Assembly: GCA_964567485.1 (NCBI GenBank) | Contig: CAZMMX010000008.1 | Span: 1 to 64,000, forward strand | DNA: 64,000 nucleotides | Direction: 5' to 3' | DNA from: UBA1413 sp964567485 | Lineage (GTDB): Bacteria; Bacteroidota; Bacteroidia; Bacteroidales; Prolixibacteraceae | In this document: positions 50,231 to 58,728 of the stretch, piece after piece | Position numbering within the stretch: the stretch's first letter is position 1 | How the letters are laid out: every line of letters begins with the position of its first letter | The notes under the pieces: generated by a model | The model's database searches: none | Told to the model about the DNA's origin: nothing | What the model saw: only the letters and a program-made list of their open reading frames with translations | Position numbers and translations under genes: made by a program

Positions 50231-51364
50231 TCAATCTTCTAACATTCCTATCACTTTTTCGACTTTCTCGGCGAGGGGCAGGTTCCCGTCAATCCAATGA
50301 ATGACGGTCCCTTCCCGTTCCATTTTCCGGAACCAGGTCATCTGCCGTTTGGCGAATTGGTGGATGGCAATGTTAAGTTTTTCGGTCATCTCCTCAAGGG
50401 AGAGTGCCCCGGTCAGGTAGAGGGTGATGAATTTGTATTCCAGTCCGTAATAGATGAGGGCTTCCGGGGCGATGCCGGCGTGCAGCAATCCCTCCACCTC
50501 TTCGATCATGCCCTGGCTGAGCCGCTGGTGTAGTCTTTCGGTGATCCTGCGGCGGCGGGTCTCCACGTCGAAATGAATTCCCACGACCAGGGGACGGAAG
50601 TGAGGGAGTGTGTGACTGAGAGACGGAGAGACAGAGGGACTGAGAGCCTGAGAGACGGTTTGTGAGTGGGGATAGGTGACCGGCGATCGCATATCGGTTA
50701 TCAGGGGTGGATGATCGGTTATTGATGATCGCTCATAGCTGTTTGGTGATGGGTAACCGATAATTGGTAATCGTTCATCGGTCATAAGTGATCGATCGGG
50801 TTCGCCGGGGGTGAGGGGATGATCCTGCAGGTGAAGATAGTACTCCTCGATCTCAATGGCCCTGATGGCCCGTTTTTCATTGACAATATCGGTGATGTTG
50901 TGCAATTCCGGTTTTAACTTCCGCAGGCGTAGGGTCAGCTCCTCCAGGCTCTTGCCGGCCAGCTCCCGCCGGAGTGGTTCGTTATGGGGAACCTGCACCA
51001 GCCGGTAATTGTTGAGAACTGCCTCCAGGTAAAGGCCGCTCCCTCCGCACAGAACCGGAAACCGACGCCTCTGGCGCATATCCTGTAAAACAGACAGAAA
51101 ATCACGCTGGTATTCAAAAAGATTGTACTGGCTGCCGGCTTCGGCGATGTCGGTAAGGTGCACGGGAATCCTGGTGCCGTGGACGAGGTAATCCCCCAGG
51201 TCTTTCCCCGTGCCGATATCCATGCCGCGGTACACCTGGCGCGAATCGGCAGAGATCACCTCTCCGCCGAGACATGCCGCCAGGTGTGCCGCCAGGGTGG
51301 TTTTTCCCGTAGCGGTTGGTCCCAGGATGACCAGCAGATTATATTCGGGAATGCCTTTTGCCAT
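50231..51364 (-). CDS. miaA: tRNA dimethylallyltransferase with low-complexity insertion
   Basis: MiaA adds a dimethylallyl group to A37 of tRNAs that read UNN codons. The 377-residue protein is longer than the usual 300-320. The P-loop LGPTATGKTTLAAHLA is at residues 14-29, DSRQVYRGMDIGTGKDL follows, and FAKRQMTWFRK near the C terminus matches the family (residues about 335-345). About residues 190-253 (50606-50797) are an extra Ser/Pro-rich segment inside the otherwise conserved order EIEEYYLH ... VGIHFDVETRRRRI. The reading frame remains open and there is no stop. A second MiaA copy is known in many Bacteroidota. Confidence 0.9.
   Translation of the reverse strand: MAKGIPEYNLLVILGPTATGKTTLAAHLAACLGGEVISADSRQVYRGMDIGTGKDLGDYLVHGTRIPVHLTDIAEAGSQYNLFEYQRDFLSVLQDMRQRRRFPVLCGGSGLYLEAVLNNYRLVQVPHNEPLRRELAGKSLEELTLRLRKLKPELHNITDIVNEKRAIRAIEIEEYYLHLQDHPLTPGEPDRSLMTDERLPIIGYPSPNSYERSSITDHPPLITDMRSPVTYPHSQTVSQALSPSVSPSLSHTLPHFRPLVVGIHFDVETRRRRITERLHQRLSQGMIEEVEGLLHAGIAPEALIYYGLEYKFITLYLTGALSLEEMTEKLNIAIHQFAKRQMTWFRKMEREGTVIHWIDGNLPLAEKVEKVIGMLED
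50606..50797 (-). repeat. Low-complexity insertion inside miaA
   Basis: The right half holds repeats like CCGATGAACGATTACCAA and the left half TCTCTCCGTCTCTCAGTC, both in the coding direction. These resemble the degenerate spacer repeats next to pyrF (14940-14980), which suggests that intergenic-type repeat DNA has entered the gene in frame. Confidence 0.65.
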
Positions 51365-51401
51365 GTGAAGTACTAATTACCAATTAAACCTTTTTCAAAA
51401 T

Positions 51402-51641
51402 TCATTTTGTTTTATGATACAAATCGATGAAATCTTCAAGGTTCAATTCAGCGTCTTCCCTTATAATTTTTCTGAGCAATCCTTTTGGAATGCATTCATT
51501 TCCATGAACAGGAATTGTGGTTATTCTTCCATCGGGATGTTTTAAACGGAAATGACTACCTTTTATTCTGAGTATTCTAAAACCAAGAATCTGAAAGAAT
51601 TTGATCAGCTCCTGGCCAGTCACTGCCGGTAAATGGGGCAT
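51402..51641 (-). CDS. hicA: HicA-family toxin
   Basis: HicA toxins are small mRNA interferases of the type II toxin-antitoxin class. The 79-residue protein has the family core LGFRILRIKGSHFRLKHPDG with the conserved catalytic His in GSH, then the second half IPKGLLRKIIREDAELNLED. The antitoxin gene lies 21 bp upstream on the same strand (hicB-hicA order). Both are AT-rich relative to the neighbouring miaA. Confidence 0.88.
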   Translation of the reverse strand: MPHLPAVTGQELIKFFQILGFRILRIKGSHFRLKHPDGRITTIPVHGNECIPKGLLRKIIREDAELNLEDFIDLYHKTK

Positions 51642-51662
51642 GTCGTAAACTTTTGAATTGAT

Positions 51663-51911
51663 TCAGTGGTTAGGGCATTTCGTCTCAATTAGTAATTCCC
51701 TGAATCCGATAAATTTATTTTGAGTTCCATATTGCGCACCCTCCTCTTCCACACACATCTCAATTACTTCTTTCAGGTTTCCGAGGGCTTCTTCAATAGT
51801 TCTCCCATATGAATGACATCCTTTATAAACCGGACAACTGACGATATATACCTCGTCTTCATCCTGTTCAATGACTACCGGAAAGTGCAATATTTTGTTC
51901 TCTTTTGTCAT
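51663..51911 (-). CDS. hicB: HicB-family antitoxin
   Basis: HicB antitoxins bind and neutralise HicA and often repress the operon. The 82-residue protein has the HicB RNase H-like core: FPVVIEQDEDEVYIVSCPVY, KGCHSYGRTIEEALGNLKEV and the following EMCVEE. ATG 51911 was chosen; an upstream ATG at 51944 is possible. No C-terminal DNA-binding domain is visible, so it may regulate transcription only weakly or not at all. Confidence 0.82.
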   Translation of the reverse strand: MTKENKILHFPVVIEQDEDEVYIVSCPVYKGCHSYGRTIEEALGNLKEVIEMCVEEEGAQYGTQNKFIGFRELLIETKCPNH

Positions 51912-52053
51912 GGGCAAATTATAGAAATTCGATAGAGCTGTCATTTTTTTAAAGTTTAAAGATAGAGCATTGTGGTGAAAAAACAAAATTAGGGCATGTC
52001 GAATGGTATGGATATGCTTTTTGAAAAATCGCATTACTTTTACTAAAAAAACC

Positions 52054-52680
52054 ATGATTCTTGAAGCCTGTGTAGAAACCCTGGAAGAGGCCCAGAAGGC
52101 CGAACGGCAGGGGGCCCATCGCATTGAGCTCTGTTCCCGTCTCGATCTCGACGGACTCACTCCTCCGGAGGAGCTTACCCGGGAGGTTTGTGCAGCCCTG
52201 AAAATTCCGGTGATGGTGATGATCAGGCCGCGGGAAGGGGATTTTGTCTATTCTGAAGCAGAGATTGCCGCAATGCTCGGGGAAATGGAAAGGGCCAAAG
52301 CCCTGGGAGCTGCCGGCATGGTCTTCGGGGTGCTGACCCCCGAGAAACAGATAGCCATGGATCACTGCAGACGTTTGGCCGAGAGGGCATGGCCGCTGCC
52401 GGTCACCTTCCACAAGGCGATCGACACCATGGAAGATCCGGTCGTGGGAGTCCGCCAACTCCTGGAGTGCGGAGGCATCACCCGGATCCTCACTTCCGGG
52501 GGCAAACCCACAGCCCACGATGGGGCGGCCACAATCAGAGAGATGATGGAGGCCGCTGCCGGCCAAATCATCATCCTGGTGGCCGGAAAAGTCACGGCCG
52601 ACAATGTGGAAGAAATCAGAAGTCTGACCAACGCCTCAGAATTCCACGGCCGCCGCATTGTCACCAAAATGCTGGAATGA
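52054..52680 (+). CDS. cutC: Copper homeostasis protein CutC family
   Basis: CutC family members have a TIM-barrel fold; the copper role named for E. coli is not firmly established. The 208-residue protein begins MILEACVETLEEAQKA and shows GAHRIELCSRLDLDGLTPPE, VMVMIRPREGDFVYS, FHKAIDTMEDP and ILTSGGKPTAHDG, all family hallmarks. The start was set by the ILEAC opening. It lies upstream of the GT-C gene with a promoter-like element at its end. Confidence 0.92.
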   Translation: MILEACVETLEEAQKAERQGAHRIELCSRLDLDGLTPPEELTREVCAALKIPVMVMIRPREGDFVYSEAEIAAMLGEMERAKALGAAGMVFGVLTPEKQIAMDHCRRLAERAWPLPVTFHKAIDTMEDPVVGVRQLLECGGITRILTSGGKPTAHDGAATIREMMEAAAGQIIILVAGKVTADNVEEIRSLTNASEFHGRRIVTKMLE

Positions 52681-52689
52681 TTACTTTTG
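52658..52689 (+). promoter_or_regulatory. Possible promoter before the GT-C-like gene
   Basis: TTG at 52658, 21 bases, then TACTTTTG at 52682, just after the cutC stop codon and about 100 bp before the next ATG. It fits the Bacteroidota layout with slightly long spacing. Confidence 0.45.
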
Positions 52690-52790
52690 ATAGTTTTGGT
52701 GTTCCGGCCATTCAGCGTGACTTTCCTGCCCTTATGAAATAATTTGACGCAAGTGTCCAGTAAAAAATAGATCATCCAACTCCTACTTCC

Positions 52791-54236
52791 ATGAAACTGT
52801 TTAACCGGTATGTTTTTTTTCTCATTATTGGAATCATCTTCATCCTGATTTTATACAAAGCTGTACATATCCCCATTCTGAAAGATGAATGGGAGACTCC
52901 TGTGAAGTATATTGACAACAGCGTATGGAGAATTATGATGTATACCTCAAATTCTCCCAATAATCACATATTGAATACACTACTGGTTAAGTTGTTTGTT
53001 TTTGTGTTTGGATCAAAAGACCAGCTCATCCTGCGGTTGCCCAATGTTTTATCATTTCTTGTCTATGGATGGGCCGTTTACCGCATCAATAAATTAGTGC
53101 TGCGAGAAAATTCATTTCTGTTTATTCCTGCCACACTTTTTTTTGTTGTCAATCCGTATCTCCTCGATTTCTTCGGCTTATGCAGGGGATATGGCATCTC
53201 GTGTTCCCTGGCCCTCTTATCTGTAAGCTATCTGATTTCAGGCTATTATCACCAGAAAGAGCGTTTCATATGGATAGCTCTGGGAATCGCTATTCTGGCT
53301 TCTTATGCCAATTTCACTTTAATGGTGTTTTTGGGGGGGATGACACTCATGGTATGGTTCTATTTCATAGTTCAGTCAGGAGGCAAATTCGGAAAAATCC
53401 TTCGTCCCTCTCTTGTCATGGGTACAGTAATGTTGTCCTACTTAGCTCTTATTGCCACTCCTGTCCTGAAAATGCTAAGTACCGATGAATTCAGATTCTG
53501 GACATCAAAAGGTTTTTACGCCGATACCCTGTACCCGCTCATCGAATACTCAAGAAGTGGCAAACATATGTTTTTTGAGAAATCCCATATCTACGCGGTT
53601 TTGATTTTCGCCGTTATCATCGCCAATATGATATTTGTAATGATCAGGCTAAAAAAATCAGGATGGAACCCTAAATGCTTCTACCACCCTGCTTTTGTTT
53701 CTACTGCGGTATTGCTTTTAACGGTTGCTGTAAATATTGCTCAGTGTACCCTGTTTAATACCCCCAACCTGCATGGCAGAACAGCCCTGTTTTTTTATCC
53801 ATTATTCATAGCGGTCTTTGTCACATCTCTTGGAGTGATGGAATCCTTCAACCGAAGCGTGGTTAAGTATTCCCTGGCCCCGGTGCTCACTGTGGTGGCT
53901 CTTTTCCATTTGGCCGACAGTTTCAGAATGGATTGGGTCAGAGATAACTATTTTGATGTCAATACCTTTGATGTGATTAACTATATCAGTGATCAGAATG
54001 ACCATAAGCCGGTTTCCGTTAAAACGAGTTGGTTGTTTTATCATTCCTTTGATTACTACCGGGTTACCAACAAATACCCCTGGCTGGATCTAAAGGATTA
54101 TGATGAATCTGTTCATCCCAATACAGATGCGACATATTATTATGTTCTGGCTGAAGATTATGAAAAATTGAAGTCAGCGTATGAAGTGGTTTATAAACCC
54201 GATCCTGACCGGTGGCTATTGATGCGTAAAGAGTAA
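52791..54236 (+). CDS. GT-C-like polytopic membrane protein (paralogue of the gene at 62681)
   Basis: The 481-residue protein has about eleven hydrophobic segments. Its first extracytoplasmic loop after TM1 holds ILKDEWETPVKYID, an acidic D-E pair placed as in GT-C glycosyltransferases that use lipid-linked sugars. It shares long blocks with the protein at 62681-64000: PNNHILNTLL, NPYLLDFFGLCRGYGIS, LASYANFT and GRTALFFYPL. A C-terminal soluble part (about residues 390-481) is rich in aromatics. The gene is visibly AT-richer than its neighbours, suggesting transfer. Donor, acceptor and product are unknown. Confidence 0.75.
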   Translation: MKLFNRYVFFLIIGIIFILILYKAVHIPILKDEWETPVKYIDNSVWRIMMYTSNSPNNHILNTLLVKLFVFVFGSKDQLILRLPNVLSFLVYGWAVYRINKLVLRENSFLFIPATLFFVVNPYLLDFFGLCRGYGISCSLALLSVSYLISGYYHQKERFIWIALGIAILASYANFTLMVFLGGMTLMVWFYFIVQSGGKFGKILRPSLVMGTVMLSYLALIATPVLKMLSTDEFRFWTSKGFYADTLYPLIEYSRSGKHMFFEKSHIYAVLIFAVIIANMIFVMIRLKKSGWNPKCFYHPAFVSTAVLLLTVAVNIAQCTLFNTPNLHGRTALFFYPLFIAVFVTSLGVMESFNRSVVKYSLAPVLTVVALFHLADSFRMDWVRDNYFDVNTFDVINYISDQNDHKPVSVKTSWLFYHSFDYYRVTNKYPWLDLKDYDESVHPNTDATYYYVLAEDYEKLKSAYEVVYKPDPDRWLLMRKE

Positions 54237-54254
54237 TTCAGATTTTGCCGGTCA

Positions 54255-55792
54255 TCACTTTTTCATATCCTCGAACTGGAATTCGAATCCGTCGAGGGGG
54301 GTGCGTGCAGGGGCCAAAATGACCCTGTGCTGGTGGTCGAGGAGGAAAGCCGAAGGGTAGGAGCGTACCTTGTATTCCCGGCCACTCTTCCGGTGGGGAG
54401 TGTCGGTGACCATAATGCCAGGAATCTGATGCCGGCTCATGAACTCTTCATTACTGATCTTTTCCGAGGGGGAAAGAACTGTGAGGAACTGTACTCTTCC
54501 GCCTGTTTTTTGTGCTACTGTTTTGAGGTATTTCACCTGTTCCTGGCAAATGGGGATTTCCAGGTCGGCAAAGAGGATATAGAGGAAAGGCTGTGAGGAG
54601 GAGGAGGAGCACCATGGTGTTCCCGCAGCCGAGGGGAGACAGATTTCAGGGGCGGCAGTTCCAGGNNNNNNNNNNNNNNNNNNNNNNNNNNNNNNNNNNN
54701 NNNNNNNNNNNNNNNNNNNNNNNNNNNNNNNNNNNNNNNNNNNNNNNNNNNNNNNNNNNNNNNNNACCATGGTGTTCCCGCAGCCGAGGGGAGACAGATT
54801 TCAGGGGCGGCAGTTCCAGGAAGCAAAAAGGCAATTTTTTCCGTTACTCTGGTGGCCATGTCACGGATGGCTGGGGTGTTGTGTGCCGTAAAATAGGGGG
54901 AAGCCACCATTTTGGGGATGGCGGTTTTTGAGAACTCTCCGGAATACCAGGCATCGTGAAGCATCTTCAGCAATATCAGGTCGGCCAGGGGAGAGACTGA
55001 GGCTGTGAACTCCCCGGTCCACTTACGCAAGGCATTCATATCACCCCGGGCTACCCACAATCGGAGGCGGGAACCTGCCGGGGATTTGCTCTCTGTACTC
55101 AGGGAGTTGTTGAACACCCGGTTCAGGAAATCGGCAAAGGCAGGCATCTGCCAGGCTTCCTGAGAGAGGCCCTTCAGGGATCCCGCCAATTTTTCCCTTC
55201 CAGCACGCATCACATCGGCTTCCAGACCACTCATACGTAGCCTGGCATGCTCCCGGAAAAGGGCATTGTCGTTTTTCCCGAATTCCCTGTCCAGACGGTG
55301 GCGGATCGTATCCACGTATCTCTTCATCTGACGGTGGTAAATCTGGGTAAAATAGGTGTCGGTCAGCTGAAAGAACCGCGCATCATAGCGCGATACCAGT
55401 CCGGAAAGCTCCCTGCCACTGCCGGCATCGCTCTTCAGCCAGATCTCCACAGGCTCGAAATAGGGGTTTTTACTCTCCTCGAAGCTCTTTTCACGCCGTG
55501 GAGGGAGTTGGAGAGTGACCTCATTCCCGGGTTCCAGAACCAACCTTCCCCTGAAAATGCCAAAGTCGGCATAGCACCAGCAGGTCGATTTTACCGGCAC
55601 TTCCGCGGAAAAATTTCCCGAAGCGTCGATGGTGAGGCTGAAAAAGGGACAGGGAGTAGAGGTCACCGGATCGGAAAGGGTGAAGAATTCCAGCGTCTCT
55701 CCGGCATAACCGGCAGCCGACCCTTTCACCCTGATCGCCAGGGCCTGAAAAAGCGACAGAGTCAACGCCAACAACAGTATAATTTTGCGCAT
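54255..55792 (-). CDS. Exported protein with C-terminal thioredoxin-like fold (split by spurious gap)
   Basis: The gene is interrupted by a false 100-N gap with 55-bp duplicated flanks. Removing 155 bases restores one frame of 460 residues. A signal sequence (MRKIILLLALTLSLFQALA) opens it. Residues about 22-110 look like a beta-sandwich, then a helical region to about residue 320, then a thioredoxin/AhpC-like domain opening LLPGTAAPEICLPSA. The usual WCxxC is replaced by FADLEIPICQEQ, leaving one Cys, so redox activity like TlpA is doubtful. VRSYPSAFLLD matches the cis-Pro loop. It may be a DUF4369-type periplasmic protein. The role is unknown. Confidence 0.72.
54666..54765. other. Assembly gap of 100 N with duplicated 55-bp flanks
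   Basis: 54611-54665 equals 54766-54820 exactly. Merging them joins the two halves of the thioredoxin-like gene in frame. Confidence 0.92.
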
Positions 55793-55878
55793 CCTTATCA
55801 AAAACTTCGACTCATTATTAACTCTGAAGAAACCGTTTTATTGTTCCTAAGAGCGCTAACCCTGTTGTCATCCTGATC

Positions 55879-56367
55879 TCATTTATCATATCCGCCGTTG
55901 CGGAATTCATCCATGTTCAGGACACGGGGGAGGAACCGGCTGGCGTCGCCGCCATGCATGATGATATCCCGCACAATGGTGGAGTTCACGGGGGTGTGCT
56001 CCGGAATGGTCAGCAGAAACACGGTCTCGATTTCGGGGTACATCTGCTTGTTGACCTGGGCGATGGCCCGCTCAAATTCAAAGTCGGCCGAAGTGCGCAA
56101 ACCCCGCAGGATATAGCCAGCTCCCACCTTCTTGCAGAAATCGATGGTGAGTCCTTCGTGGACTTCCACCGATATGTTGTTGTCAAATTCGAAGACCTCA
56201 CTGATCCATTTCAGCCTCTTATCAAGCGGGAAAAACGACTTTTTGTTGGAGTTGTACCCCACCATGATGATGATGCGGTCGAAGATAGTGGTAGCCCTTC
56301 TCACGATAGACTCGTGTCCGATGGTGAAAGGATCAAAGGATCCCGGGAAAATGGCAATCTTTTCCAT
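55879..56367 (-). CDS. coaD: Phosphopantetheine adenylyltransferase
   Basis: CoaD adenylates 4'-phosphopantetheine to dephospho-CoA, the fourth step of CoA synthesis. The 162-residue size is standard. The nucleotidyltransferase motif is PGSFDPFTIGHESIVRRA (T-x-G-H), and the ISSTxxR-like C-terminal motif appears as NSTIVRDIIMHGGDASRF. It lies between the thioredoxin-like and a GT-C gene, with no functional link evident. A promoter is at 56391-56421. Confidence 0.96.
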   Translation of the reverse strand: MEKIAIFPGSFDPFTIGHESIVRRATTIFDRIIIMVGYNSNKKSFFPLDKRLKWISEVFEFDNNISVEVHEGLTIDFCKKVGAGYILRGLRTSADFEFERAIAQVNKQMYPEIETVFLLTIPEHTPVNSTIVRDIIMHGGDASRFLPRVLNMDEFRNGGYDK

Positions 56368-56390
56368 GTGTACGTTATGTTGTGACGTTC

Positions 56391-56421
56391 CAAAGGTAAT
56401 ATCTTATTGATAAGGGTGAAA
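56391..56421 (-). promoter_or_regulatory. Predicted coaD promoter
   Basis: On the minus strand TTTC (56418-56421), 19 bases, then TACCTTTG (56391-56398), matching TTTG-N19-TAnnTTTG, 23 bp before the coaD start. Confidence 0.6.
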
Positions 56422-56471
56422 ATGAAATCCATATTTCCGAATTTCCCTACATTTGAAAAAAAATACTTCAC

Positions 56472-57919
56472 ATGACGCTCGATAGCCTCAAACGGTTCTT
56501 CTATTCCGGCGGGATCATCAGAGGGGCCCTGCTGTTTTATATGGCTGGGTTGCTTGCTTTTGGGGCGTACAAATATTTCAAGCACCCTTCGTTGGAGAAG
56601 CTGGTCGTGGGATCCGACATGGAGGGGTACTATCAGTATCTTCCCTGGTTTTTCCTGCATGACTGGGAGGACTTTAACCAACTGCCCTGGGCCAAGCCCT
56701 ATGGCGATGGGAAAACGTTAAGTGTCTTCACCTGCGGTACCGCCATCCTGCAATCTCCCTTTTNNNNNNNNNNNNNNNNNNNNNNNNNNNNNNNNNNNNN
56801 NNNNNNNNNNNNNNNNNNNNNNNNNNNNNNNNNNNNNNNNNNNNNNNNNNNNNNNNNNNNNNNGGGAAAACGTTAAGTGTCTTCACCTGCGGTACCGCCA
56901 TCCTGCAATCTCCCTTTTTCCTGGCTGCTCACGGGGTCACCCGGGGTGCCCGACTTAAAGCCGACGGTTACGGACCGGTGTATTATTTTTCGGTGTTTCT
57001 GGCCGGACTCTTCTATGCTATGCTGGGGATGGCCTTTCTTTATCGGGCTCTGAGGAATTGGTTCTCCCGGAATACCTCCCTGCTGACGGTGCTGCTGATC
57101 TTTTACGGCACCAACCTTTTTTATTACACCATCATGATGCCGGGAATGTCGCATGTTTACTCCTTTGCCATGGTGTCGGCGGTGCTGATGATGGTGCCGC
57201 GGTTTTACCAAAAACCAGGGATCCGCACAGCTCTTCTTCTGGCACTCCCCCTGGCCCTGGCCATCCTAATCAGGCCCACCACGGCCATTGTGGCTCTTTT
57301 CATCCTTCTCTATGATGTGGCCTCACTGCCGGAACTCCGTCATAGAATCCGCTTTTTCCTCCGGAATTACAGACTTCTTCTTCTGATGGCCGTCGTTGCC
57401 GTCATCGTGTGGCTTCCACAAATGGCCTACTGGCATCAGGTGACCGGGAAATGGGTGGTCTGGTCTTACCAGTCCGAAGGATTCCCCTTATGGAAAAATC
57501 CACAGCTCATGACCGTCCTCTTCGGCAAAAGGGGAGGATGGTTTGTCTACACCCCGCTGATGCTGGCGGCGATGACCTCGCTTCTTATCATGGCCTGGCG
57601 CCGTAAGCTCTCAGGCCCCGCCATCCTGGCCACCATGCTTCTTATCATTTATACCGTCAGCAGCTGGTGGGCCCCGACCTTCAGCGCCTCGGCAGGGTAC
57701 CGCGCCCTCATCGAATTCCTCCCGCTGATGGCTGTGCCCCTGGCCTTTATGATCTCCAGAATTCTGCCCCTTGAAAAAGGAAGAGTGAAAACTTCCCTGA
57801 TGGTTCTGGCAGTAATCATCGTCCTTTACAATGTACAGTTTGCCTTTAAGTACGACGCTACCGTTTGGTGGGACTGGGAGTGGAGCCCTAAAACCATGTT
57901 GCGGCTTTTCACCTTCTGA
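56472..57919 (+). CDS. GT-C-like polytopic membrane protein (split by spurious gap)
   Basis: The frame is broken only by a 100-N gap with 55-bp duplicated flanks; merging gives a 430-residue protein. TM1 (about residues 18-35) is followed by a loop with GSDMEGYYQYLPWFFLHDW, the first-loop acidic position expected in GT-C enzymes. About nine or ten further hydrophobic segments follow, with LIRPTTAIVALFILL in the middle and SWWAPTFSASAGYRALIEF near the end. I would call it a putative lipid-linked-sugar glycosyltransferase; the substrate is unknown. It precedes a GT2 gene by about 84 bp. Confidence 0.7.
56764..56863. other. Assembly gap of 100 N with duplicated 55-bp flanks
   Basis: 56709-56763 equals 56864-56918 exactly. 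Removing 155 bases restores the frame of the GT-C-like gene. Confidence 0.92.
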
Positions 57920-57975
57920 CGTACTCCCCGGAAATAGTGCCGGGTTCTTTCCCTGACGGGTATCGCTTTTTTTTC

Positions 57976-57983
57976 TATTTTTG
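57976..57983 (+). promoter_or_regulatory. -7 element of the GT2 gene
   Basis: TATTTTTG lies 20 bp before the GT2 ATG. The -33 region is not consensus-like. Confidence 0.4.
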
Positions 57984-58003
57984 GGGATCTAAATCAAAAA
58001 GCA

Positions 58004-58717
58004 ATGGGTTTGAAGCTATCGGTGGTCATCCCTGTGTACAACGAGGAGAAAACCATAGAAGCCATCCTGGACAGGGTTATTGCCGTCAGGCTGGTGGGAG
58101 ATCTGAAAAAGGAGATTATTCTCGTCAATGATTATTCGGGAGACCGCAGTGTAGAGATCATTGAAAAGGTCCTGGCCCGGCACGGACAGGAAGAGATCAG
58201 GTTGTTCCATCAGCCGGTGAACATGGGAAAAGGGGCGGCCCTTCACCGGGGCATCGCCGAAGCCACAGGTGACTTCCTCATCATCCAGGATGCCGACCTC
58301 GAATATGATCCCCGCGAGTACAACGACCTGCTGAAACCCCTGCTCGAGGATAACGCCGACGTGGTCTACGGATCCCGCTTTGCCGGCGGAAATCCCCACC
58401 GCATCCTCTTCTTCTGGCACTCCATCGGAAACAAAGTCCTCACCTTCCTCTCCAATATGTTCACCAATCTTAACCTGACCGACATGGAGACCTGCTACAA
58501 GCTCTTCCGGACAGAAATCATCAAAGGCATCGATTTGAAGGAGAACAGGTTTGGCTTTGAACCCGAGGTAACCGCAAAAATCGCCCGGATTCCGGGCATC
58601 AGGATTTATGAAGTCGGCATCTCCTACTACGGAAGGACTTACGAAGAGGGTAAAAAGATCAACTGGCGCGATGGCTTCAGGGCCATGTGGTGCATCCTGA
58701 AATACAGCTTCCAATAA
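58004..58717 (+). CDS. GT2 glycosyltransferase (polyprenyl-phosphate sugar synthase type)
   Basis: The 237-residue cytoplasmic enzyme is a GT-A-fold family 2 glycosyltransferase: SVVIPVYNEEKTIEAILDR opens it, the metal-binding motif is DADLEYDPREY, and GKGAALHRGIAEATGD matches the dolichol/undecaprenyl-phosphate mannosyl- or glucosyltransferase group. It has no C-terminal membrane segment of its own. Such enzymes make lipid-linked monosaccharides for GT-C transferases, which fits the three GT-C genes around it. The adjacent membrane gene starts 11 bp later. Confidence 0.88.
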   Translation: MGLKLSVVIPVYNEEKTIEAILDRVIAVRLVGDLKKEIILVNDYSGDRSVEIIEKVLARHGQEEIRLFHQPVNMGKGAALHRGIAEATGDFLIIQDADLEYDPREYNDLLKPLLEDNADVVYGSRFAGGNPHRILFFWHSIGNKVLTFLSNMFTNLNLTDMETCYKLFRTEIIKGIDLKENRFGFEPEVTAKIARIPGIRIYEVGISYYGRTYEEGKKINWRDGFRAMWCILKYSFQ

Positions 58718-58728
58718 ACCGGGCAAAC

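Noticed and set aside
54593..54931. Plus-strand frame spanning the gap at 54.7 kb
   Set aside because: It consists mainly of Ns and duplicated flank and overlaps the thioredoxin-like gene on the minus strand.
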